From positions 1 to 36,919 of IMG/VR virus record IMGVR_UViG_3300030117_005618: a DNA stretch of 36,919 bases. One strand, written 5' to 3'. Below the pieces are notes generated by a model that saw only the letters and a program-made list of their open reading frames with translations, searched no databases and had not been told where the DNA came from. Of the stretch, positions 34,901 to 36,919 are shown piece by piece (within the stretch, counting starts at the first letter, position 1; each line of letters starts with the position of its first letter). The DNA is from a virus. A program made the translations under genes and the position numbers.

Positions 34901-35367
34901 ACAAAGCAAATAACTTAGAAGAAGCTATAACAGGTAATCACGAAATGTGGAAAAGAATAGCATTGTTTTCAGGTTGGAGCGCGTGGGAACTTGGTATTGA
35001 AGACGAAGACATTGTTGAGGCAGAAGAAAGTATTAAAGATAAAAAAGAACAAGAAAAGAAAAAAGAAAAAGAAGAAAAAGAAAAATTAAAAGAAGAAGAA
35101 AAGAAAAAAGAAGAAGAAGAAAAGAAAGAAAAAGGTATTAAAACGGTTAGATGTTCTGGTATTAGATCAAACGGTGAAAGATGTAATATGAAAACTGAAA
35201 CAGCAGAAAAAACCTGGTTGTGTGTACACCATATGGAATTTACAGATGGCATGGATAGAGATGGTGATGGAATTAAAGAATATAGATGTACGGCTATTAA
35301 GTCTAATGGTAAAAGATGTAACAACAAAACAGAGAATAAAAATAAAAAATGTTATGCTCACCAATAA
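22963..35367 (+). CDS. Giant multi-domain virion-internal protein
   Basis: The 4134-residue protein is one uninterrupted frame. In order: an N-terminal YRLSDGRVMNVF motif; helical and coiled-coil regions (about 713-895); hydrophobic helices (about 1190-1560); an HEFYH metallopeptidase-like domain (1815-1965); a sigma region-2-like helix set (2150-2236); a HAD phosphatase with an inserted P-loop kinase (2993-3356). A long helical domain follows, with FFNTRSALLQTIS near 3634 and RIVLAFQNVTMQYGRLTKK near 3796, then an amphipathic segment (VIYYGAVQNVVFAALQSALA), a Lys/Glu helix (4025-4057) and two Cys/His repeats (4064-4134). Position after two internal proteins and the conserved late blocks suggest an ejected protein, analogous to T7 gp16 or the giant cargo of crAss-like phages. 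There is no signal peptide. Functions of the domains are inferred from motifs. Confidence 0.8.
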   Translation: MSKQYRLSDGRVMNVFPETENAFNFSLKQSGLTAELISQGSEIKDPTLQNVNTPKIDDSLSEEEKKDNEVNSIKEYLFSKFPIQALIEQKIKQDKEDNKINKDLFNLKSMPKINLKNLEKFKKRNELLKEGVSLEEIDLHFSTNKYDAYKEEFGDKYSVDWWRRSMMENWGVDFSKDKPPKGLLQDYLSGQEIQSLVFPEKNKDFQLIIGPNGEFGFDEVSYLDPHGKNKIYKHEGRLKIADKEYDSTEGVKLNEKTVDEIKGYVDPLDKGQVEQWPSMSEEEFKKWDLKPVDNYELYKTNYVGKDMHILPHLVDSGRGDFISVSPSGDSYPLYKDAFLRPGLLKDKYELADGSFGTYFDYKKENQKQIDFINSKYSSSIYKAKYIFNNWSMAKKLGPIKEIKPLPSSIDDYTQLDTDSLITNELAKFHEQFYYNPLESQTNFIDSYLKQNLLTRDLLMENMSREMFKWEWGVDSDANFSSKGVQMQVFNHLVDINYRISGYRGVVVQDKENEDKKLEILNETFNSLFSDFAKNRNASENISYGEFLNLYPISKDKKIPYFYSKLEETSLGFKEVWAEASINVNTYGNYTTADNRTLELYKNLNVNYRDKNEVDAFEQFTKLEFVVNTIKKADEIKNTSTGDWWEGLSPAQIVYKHNNFEKNAEDRQVLMDQYGGYAGNNQDIDRPSLEEAFKASNERYRNLISNYEIQSEQAMTTLYESFMSSPEYIDLQKKLFQKHQPQIDEKFEFEINILNSKFEKEQDKILNKYSEIAANLPNINFQTEYFKTAAENKNKEAFAKIEKDYNNEINILYENTFGAINEDKLQYFEELIQNEPELIEMQNNWQNIAEEKNKELFQDYLSAYNNGYVKFTIDELEKLGNALDQMGFSDDLFEGGVRVEDKLAMLDSVLESTLSKIKEEDPNAFNNPQDLEKYINEFYGYFYSELTTQYEGFDNEADEGPGTTLFYQKVFAEDIIEEVERSGEHRFIWDEALDGYQTRGVFLYTPKAYNHIGKMPANKKTDQGLDINMDDYEDKGYGMGYYHKEFVTTQYYYVPAIQKKYGTVPIDENGRGSRYFEPNASQPGLISMSSHAYPGFNESADFTYNEDYEYTPTLDAIVQDIVKNGYKRAGVHFPAGANPYDEKYRFHLEQAVGEIMYNKVNKTRHLALKNAKDVFDSPESIKDIGKHPFWKGFFSMKSYEYIPWIGSLVNAYDGKIVQELVSKKSEDPNYVYTPTEEMLLSMVSIKQTNDSFVSSLSPSYNSGRSMANSLVFMGEMIGSSPIFVGVRSLLKTQLKKNLVKNLKDVTVKNGKIQLGGGLTLPTNFKIADKFIDTFAFGGGVVMQSSIGGGARTADQFFKFITPEYTWAFATDNDGLIEKITAYTVFDEEGKALGLTNEGDSYSKAFFKASGLTLSEYSVEKFGYYLSKMPRGFLNAFPGKKNLGDKLFDSEFMKRATLGHLIRKYPRLRPPGELIKYAQKAGGFNGIIPEVMEEIIQMPISGLITGDPLWQGLRKYDQFGNDVGWDYNSMFEIGYSIGHMQAIFGTSGLVVNTVRGNNAPYYEISTNGRTPLRFNTKKELDKYIKKLEDQGFFEGENTINVKTYNDFNAADQYKKDFEIAKITAKELDGINFSFNVTADGRNKSKIGDKYVATELDILSVDEKDGGLDEEGRSNLVGINDRLGVLNEKGILNSNEIKEKENLEKEKISLIGAIKQKIDQRKTKRRYKEQIKNVKKIIKKNNLDRKLDIVEADTDLETENELLKLFGITKNKEGQYLDSDGNVVTEIAGENIGEFFSNLKTTHGYYIPSSLLADGEKSKIIINKTASFKNRGENVAGHEFYHFFLDNVLSTNPETKIALGESFKSYLMSIDSKGIQDSNFRERLNAYKNADLATQSEEAMALFLDAISSGAMEYKETTFTKIGQIIRHLFKRLGLDITLDSGKDVYNFIKDFNHSINNGEFSNEQINALEKKIKVGDNIRKIANEVKIAQEKQKEINIESSKEQIKQAMLRAGIKPNETEIDKLFKEINKLNDENKIKKSEAGGYIFNIKVNTADIVRKNEEINQKIIDNAKKIFSGKWKENLSNFTEKPVTDYNGNLVTPTVGQTGTQVDLKFLEKFPEFKNKIMKIGDRFEEGFLVDRTGKRVEILTKKYNDSVTDRLRNELVENNLPLAYDLAKNDFEIEKNKTRSSDETRPTETAVTLEDFQAEYVYELSEMARRWDPSKGVPFGAFINDKRTGLPIKQGQILRRLGLGGPLTMSLSSFEKKGVDPTNVNTTTSGKQVVDLVEGDFIKDRFKFKQSTNTDINDVLSNVNYNLKKPNGENKMYEDVKTELTSQVNEGVKSKNKVEPTGELFSIFETISKGEFGVSPQAIMAKPQNLTVPESLSARTKIAEGVKELGPKGYLQSILPETNYNPQTFKSLKIRNSILKAFYKQALNEKGKEIRVDNIKGKVLNLEAMSDTDILSNLGLVQSTDSKGNVNIEPMPHQKKFDGVIKGVIMETATVATNQPIRQLAGDQGAVIGRGKPKIMFSRVVSNKAKDSKTIDTYYGNRTALVQAIDEAGDFSPAGIRKAYDKVFTNKNIKILDSNNKNLKQPIVNEVYRLLKPFYTIRKQDYKQDSDFMGIEEYVMLTDLDAQPDVVVSDFMKLTKPVSKYFQDKKQLEKYRGFLNTIQIKLVEKYERQGLSEMEAREKAAVDAYRFKSFMENGTRAGNRGMAFYKKNDFTKNIIANILPGASTYKTLVKKENGVKVKNLLIINSKGDVINTIPINKDFKQEVTKDMVNNNLSSTEIQQREQAAQEHWDYLNNIMSTAVKVIKNTDNSYSNIEIAMLSSGFLGNMKTSLRASAVLKYLPYNLNIKNPKSFVYEHGIPAKVVMLHLIDHHLYGNKINLKKLKDSYSVGVISLKMNDNFGRIFKDKMHLGYAIGDQPTKRWYNTFTGKGNLHAVIDTDGNIHGQQFVKLSNIAAQNISDIKLNESVETSNRKKIKYSKTGKSVGMSTYDFDDTLGFTKSGVRVTMPNPSGKPKPKRKVIFLAGGAGSGKGNVINKLGLEKQGFKIVNQDISLEWLKKNHGLPENMNDLTKEQRSTLGKLGHQARGIARRKMMKYQGEGNGVIVDGTGGSVKQMQNLVKEFKSKGYDVSMLFVDTSLDVALGRNRARKERSLLDSIVKRNHEAVQSNKPTFKNLFGNRFMEINTDKLTQESPMPKKLTNKVNDFVSGYEKIRLDATEFAERGSEILEQGGKFDFSEFNDVVDGKPGPLLDKAKKRAAKFGTKDMFVLTARPQASAKAIHEFLKSQGLNIPLKNITGLANSSGQAKAQWMLDKFAEGYNDMYFVDDALQNVEAVKEVLNQLDIKSKVVQAKIKFSKTASKTFNEILERRTGVGAENVFSSAEARKRGSQFKIDRFIKSLYIPPSAEDFKGLLYHFIGKGKQGEADMIFFGENLLKPFAKGIRAWNTYKQNMINDFHKLNKEFPNVKKNINKKVPGTSFTNDTAIRVYLWDKAGFDIPGISKTLQKKLVNHVNKNEELKAFAEGLSVITKRKTGYTKPSENWMVESIPTDLRNVVDKIGRKEFLEEWVNNKDIIFSKDNMNKIRALYGDSFVEALENILYRMENGTNRIFGDSRSLNWFTDWINGSIGAIMFFNTRSALLQTISTVNFINWSDNNMFKASAAFANQKQFWKDFVMLFNSDQLKQRRKGLQVDVSSAELTKSFKERGFSPVTVVSYLLQKGFLPTQIADSFAIAFGGASFYRNRYNKYLKQGMSPIKAKNQAMLDFQEIAEETQQSSREDLISQQQASPLGRIVLAFQNVTMQYGRLTKKALSDIINNRGDMKTNISKVIYYGAVQNVVFAALQSALAFLIWGDEEEELIKDKTTRMFNTCLDSFLRGTGLYGALASTLKNTIIQWDVQKDKSFGKERIEKIALELINLSPPIGSKVRKVVKAYYADSWNEDLSNELGWKLENPKLTMAANLIEASFNIPLARLLNKANNLEEAITGNHEMWKRIALFSGWSAWELGIEDEDIVEAEESIKDKKEQEKKKEKEEKEKLKEEEKKKEEEEKKEKGIKTVRCSGIRSNGERCNMKTETAEKTWLCVHHMEFTDGMDRDGDGIKEYRCTAIKSNGKRCNNKTENKNKKCYAHQ
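28405..28857 (+). other. Metallopeptidase-like domain within the giant protein
   Basis: Residues about 1815-1965 of the giant protein contain GHEFYHFF, an HExxH zinc signature with H1835, E1836 and H1839. A downstream helix, SEEAMALFLDA, offers E1894 or E1895 as third zinc ligand, as in gluzincins. A further conserved-looking run, IGQIIRHLFKRLGLDI then KDVYNFIKDF, follows. Such peptidase domains occur in large phage 'polyvalent' proteins. Likely targets are the giant chain itself, host proteins or cell-wall-associated proteins. The substrate cannot be read from sequence. Confidence 0.65.
29410..29670 (+). other. Sigma-70 region 2-like segment within the giant protein
   Basis: Residues about 2150-2236 show a helix ending NLPLAYDLAKN, a charged linker, then LEDFQAEYVYELSEMARRWD and PSKGVPFGAFI. 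This order and spacing recall sigma-70 region 2: a helix like 'NLRLVxxIAKxY', then 'EDLxQEGxxGLxxAxxxFDPxxGxxFxTYA'. The W-D-P-S-K-G and F-G-A-F positions align well. Regions 3 and 4 are not evident. The match is by eye and could be convergent helical sequence. Confidence 0.4.
30532..30549 (+). other. Interdomain motif KIMFSR, copy 1
   Basis: Residues 2524-2529 of the giant protein read KIMFSR. This is the first of three copies of K-I-[MK]-[FY]-S-[KR]. It follows a Gly-rich segment (GRGKPK) that looks like a linker and marks the start of a new helical region. Confidence 0.4.
31903..31923 (+). other. Interdomain motif KIKYSKT, copy 2
   Basis: Residues 2981-2987 read KIKYSKT, ten residues before the HAD catalytic motif, so the motif sits at the N-terminal border of the kinase-phosphatase unit. 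Confidence 0.45.
31939..33030 (+). other. Nested HAD phosphatase and P-loop kinase (PNKP-like) within the giant protein
   Basis: Residues 2993-3356. HAD motif I is YDFDDTL (D2997 nucleophile, D2999 acid/base). Motifs II-IV come only after about 270 residues: LTARP (T3275), K3312 in SGQAKAQW, and YFVDDA (D3331, D3332). Between them lies a kinase: VIFLAGGAGSGKGN (P-loop, K3037), VIVDGTGGS (D3112), an Arg-rich lid (RNRARKERS, 3150-3158) and RNHEAV. Kinases of this type phosphorylate polynucleotide 5' ends, nucleotides or, in zeta toxins, UDP sugars. Pairing with a HAD phosphatase points to nucleic-acid end healing as in T4 Pnkp. The activity is inferred. Confidence 0.7.
33031..33051 (+). other. 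Interdomain motif KIKFSKT, copy 3
   Basis: Residues 3357-3363 read KIKFSKT, directly after the last strand of the HAD domain (SKVVQA). With copy 2 it brackets the kinase-phosphatase unit exactly. Confidence 0.45.
35035..35133 (+). other. Lys/Glu-rich single-helix linker in the giant protein
   Basis: Residues about 4025-4057 consist almost only of Lys and Glu, an i,i+4 salt-bridge pattern typical of a stable single alpha-helix. It separates the helical body from the C-terminal zinc repeats and probably acts as a rigid spacer. Confidence 0.6.
35152..35364 (+). repeat. Tandem C-C-C-H zinc-knuckle-like repeats at the C terminus of the giant protein
   Basis: Two copies lie in residues 4064-4134. 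The first has C4064-x9-C4074-x12-C4087-x2-H4090. The second has C4109-x9-C4119-x10-C4130-x2-H4133. Both share the core I-(R/K)-S-N-G-(E/K)-R-C-N. Short Cys/His modules of this shape occur alone or at termini of phage and bacterial proteins and are presumed zinc-binding. An acidic Asp-rich linker (DGMDRDGDGIKE) joins them. Nucleic-acid binding is possible but not shown. Confidence 0.65.
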
Positions 35368-35404
35368 ACGTGTGATTATAATATAGAACCAAAATAAAAA
35401 ATAT

Positions 35405-35590
35405 ATGATAAATTGGATAAATTCTTGGAAATCAAGTAATAAAAAGAATAAAATAGACTTTACTTTTAGATTTGGATGGTTAACAATATGGGAAATAAAG
35501 TGGTGTGCTGCGTGTAAAAGTAGTGATACGTGTTGTAAAAATAAGTTTAGATTAATGTTGCTAAACTTTGGATTTGAAATAGATGTATAA
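35405..35590 (+). CDS. Small Cys-rich hypothetical protein
   Basis: The 61-residue protein has a basic, Asn-rich N terminus, an aromatic middle (FTFRFGWLTIWEIKW), a cluster of four Cys (CAACKSSDTCC, residues 34-44) and a hydrophobic C terminus (FRLMLLNFGFEI). The paired Cys could bind metal or form disulphides. It starts 37 bases after the giant gene, behind an AT-rich gap containing TATAATATAG at 35377-35386. It shares a TAATG junction with the microprotein at 35590. No family is recognised. Confidence 0.5.
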   Translation: MINWINSWKSSNKKNKIDFTFRFGWLTIWEIKWCAACKSSDTCCKNKFRLMLLNFGFEIDV

Positions 35591-35667
35591 TGTGCCCTTG
35601 TCCAATGTGTACAACAGCTGCTATTATTGGTTTAATAATTTTTAAAGTAGCAGTAAAAAGAAAATAA
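35590..35667 (+). CDS. 25-residue Cys/membrane microprotein
   Basis: This frame is very short. It begins inside the stop of the previous gene (TAATG) and ends one base before the next ATG. The product starts MCPCPMC, continues with a hydrophobic segment (TTAAIIGLIIF) and ends in a basic tail (KVAVKRK). That suggests a single membrane-inserted helix with a Cys-x-Cys-x2-Cys head. Exact gap filling between two genes supports that it is real. Location beside tail-fibre and DUF5675-like genes makes a lysis or membrane accessory role conceivable. Confidence 0.5.
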   Translation: MCPCPMCTTAAIIGLIIFKVAVKRK

Positions 35668-35668
35668 A

Positions 35669-36538
35669 ATGAAATGGATAGGTCAGCACATATGGAGCTT
35701 TATATCTAGATTTCGTAGTGATATTTATATTGAAAATAACATTGACACTAGTGATTATGCTAAAATAGAAGTTGGTGAAAATGGTGAAACCACTATAACT
35801 ACTAATGATGGTAGTGGTAGCGCGGCACATTTAAATTTTAGTGTTAATGGTAATACAACTTTAGATACTTTAGGTATGATAAAGTTAGATGCCGCCTCGT
35901 TTGGTTTAACTGAGTTCCAAGAAAGCGGAACGTCGTTTGCCCAGTTTGGTGTAATTAGTTCTACGTCTACATTTACTATGTATGAAGCCGGTGGAGCTAG
36001 CACTGATGATTTATTTAAAATAGGTGTTTCTGCTAATGGTGCTACAGAAATTAGCACTGTTGATACCGCTGGTGCGGCAGCTCATTTAACGTTTACTGTT
36101 GATGGTGATATAATCTTAAATTCAGGCACAGGTGTTGTCAAAGCTGGCTGGCATGGATCTACTACTAGAATAAAAATACTTCATAGTGATTTTATTGCAG
36201 ATGACGGAGGAAGACCTATAATGATAGACGATACTGGTGAAGCTTCTGAAGAATTTTTTTTAGAAACGTTTAGTACATTTCCTACATATGCTACTGTAGC
36301 AATACCGACTGGATATAAAGCTACTCACGTTATGATTTATGGATCAGGAACTGGGGCTGTAGAAGTTTGGGAACATCAAATAAATTCTAAAACAGGTGTC
36401 AGTAAAGGAACTGGTAATGTTGATACTGAAATAAACATAACAGACGTAACAAGTAGCACAACAAACTATTTGTTTATAAAAGTTGCGGCTGGATCAGACG
36501 AGATACACGGCGGCTATGTTACAATAGCAACGGTTTAA
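35669..36538 (+). CDS. Tail fibre or spike protein
   Basis: The 289-residue protein starts MKWIGQHIWSFISRFRSDIY, an N-terminal virion-attachment segment I recognise from tail fibre genes of marine phages. Two repeats follow with a period of 84 residues (30-69 and 114-153), each containing N-G-x-T-x-I-(T/S)-T and A-A-H-L-x-F-(T/S)-V. The C-terminal domain (residues about 155-289) is beta-rich, with TYATVAIPTGYKATHVMIYG and a final DEIHGGYVTIATV. It probably forms a trimeric fibre with a C-terminal receptor-binding head. The gene sits between the 25-aa microprotein and a small beta protein, and its compositional style (Gly, Thr, Ser, Asp) is typical of fibres. Confidence 0.65.
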   Translation: MKWIGQHIWSFISRFRSDIYIENNIDTSDYAKIEVGENGETTITTNDGSGSAAHLNFSVNGNTTLDTLGMIKLDAASFGLTEFQESGTSFAQFGVISSTSTFTMYEAGGASTDDLFKIGVSANGATEISTVDTAGAAAHLTFTVDGDIILNSGTGVVKAGWHGSTTRIKILHSDFIADDGGRPIMIDDTGEASEEFFLETFSTFPTYATVAIPTGYKATHVMIYGSGTGAVEVWEHQINSKTGVSKGTGNVDTEINITDVTSSTTNYLFIKVAAGSDEIHGGYVTIATV

Positions 36539-36548
36539 AATTAATATT

Positions 36549-36842
36549 ATGGCAAGATATCAACACATAAGCTCAGCTACTACTACTACTTTAATAGCAA
36601 AAGGTGGTACAGATGGTGGTGGAATATCAGAAATACTTATAGCAAATGATAGTGCTAATGATGCCACTATTACGTTAGATTTATACACTGGTAGTGGTGA
36701 TCCTTTTATTATAGTAAAAACAGTTATACCTAGTAATGTGTCGCTACTACTTGATAATAAAGTTTATTTTAATAAAGAAGTTTTTAATTTAAGATTAACT
36801 AATACTGGCACTAGCCCAAGTTTAACAGTAATTATAAAATAA
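36549..36842 (+). CDS. Small beta-sandwich structural-type protein
   Basis: The 97-residue protein has an ARYQHISSATTTTLIAKGG opening, a central ISEILIANDSANDATITLDL strand pair, a VIPSNVSLLLD turn and an aliphatic C terminus (LTVIIK). This small jelly-roll-like pattern is common next to fibre genes in marine phages, where such proteins may decorate fibres or capsids. It starts 10 bases after the tail fibre, preceded by TTAATATT, and overlaps the next start as TAATG. No catalytic residues are seen. Confidence 0.6.
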   Translation: MARYQHISSATTTTLIAKGGTDGGGISEILIANDSANDATITLDLYTGSGDPFIIVKTVIPSNVSLLLDNKVYFNKEVFNLRLTNTGTSPSLTVIIK

Positions 36843-36919
36843 TGAGATTAGAAGTAATTAGATTTTCAAGTGGTGCTGATAGCACTAACGGCATATTATT
36901 AGAAGCGATAGAACAAGGT
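36842..36919 (+). CDS. DUF5675-like protein, N-terminal fragment
   Basis: Only the first 26 codons are in the window and the frame is open at the right edge. The N terminus (MRLEVIRFSSGADST, then NGILLEA) matches the start I remember for DUF5675 proteins: a first strand L-x-(V/L)-x-R followed by a short S/T-G-x-(L/I)-L strand. This family is common in phages and often lies near lysis genes, though its role is unknown to me. With so little sequence the call is tentative. Confidence 0.4.
   Translation, partial: MRLEVIRFSSGADSTNGILLEAIEQG

Noticed and set aside
34938-35327. 129-codon open frame on the minus strand
   Set aside because: It is a Phe/Ser-rich mirror of the Lys/Glu helix and zinc repeats of the giant gene. 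No start context or conserved feature supports it.
1-36919. Terminal redundancy indicating a complete circular genome
   Set aside because: The first and last bases share no visible repeat, and the last gene is cut, so the window appears to be an internal segment.
1-36919. tRNA genes, CRISPR arrays, insertion sequences or integrase
   Set aside because: No cloverleaf-like conserved TTCGANNC region in a gap, no regularly spaced repeats, and no transposase or recombinase motif was found. Gaps between genes never exceed about 120 bases.

Overview
This window looks like the packaging, structural and virion-internal half of an AT-rich, tailed, probably podovirus-like marine phage. Almost every base is coding and every gene lies on the + strand. 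Neighbouring genes overlap by ATGA or TAATG or are separated by a few bases. No integrase, replication, nucleotide-metabolism or host gene is visible, so the rest of the genome probably lies outside. Starts almost never have a Shine-Dalgarno sequence. Most are preceded by A/T runs, often ending in ATTATG, which is typical of Bacteroidota (Flavobacteriia) and their phages. Recognised conserved blocks in the capsid, ring and tail proteins resemble crAss-like (Crassvirales) phages and uncultured marine phages. That family placement rests on remembered sequence patterns, not on a search.

Layout. 1-2449: small genes, including a virion-type beta protein, a 115-aa protein with a C-terminal pattern common in Bacteroidota phage structural proteins, a coiled-coil protein, a probable GroES-like co-chaperonin with a duplicated half, and a candidate small terminase. 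2449-10649: large terminase, portal, acidic scaffold-like protein, major capsid protein, and a conserved head-associated protein bracketed by two clear rho-independent terminators. 10766-21036: two ring/adaptor-type connector proteins, a 2131-aa tail ('muzzle'/stabilisation) protein, and two further beta-rich structural proteins. 21080-35367: three presumed internal (ejected) virion proteins, ending with a 4134-aa giant that takes up a third of the window. 35405-36919: a small Cys-rich protein, a 25-aa Cys/membrane microprotein, a tail fibre, a small beta protein, and the start of a DUF5675-like gene that runs off the end.

The giant protein is the most interesting object. From N to C it carries: an N-terminal DGR-type motif; coiled coils; hydrophobic helices; an HExxH metallopeptidase-like domain; a segment resembling sigma-70 region 2; a HAD phosphatase whose motif I is separated from motifs II-IV by an inserted P-loop kinase (a nested kinase-phosphatase resembling polynucleotide end-repair enzymes); a long helical domain with conserved internal-protein blocks; a Lys/Glu helix; and two tandem C-C-C-H zinc-knuckle-like repeats. 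A short motif, K-I-[MK]-[FY]-S-[KR], occurs three times. Two copies sit exactly on either side of the kinase-phosphatase unit and look like candidate processing sites. The working model is that this polypeptide is packaged in the capsid and injected with the DNA as a multi-enzyme early-takeover or DNA-protection package.
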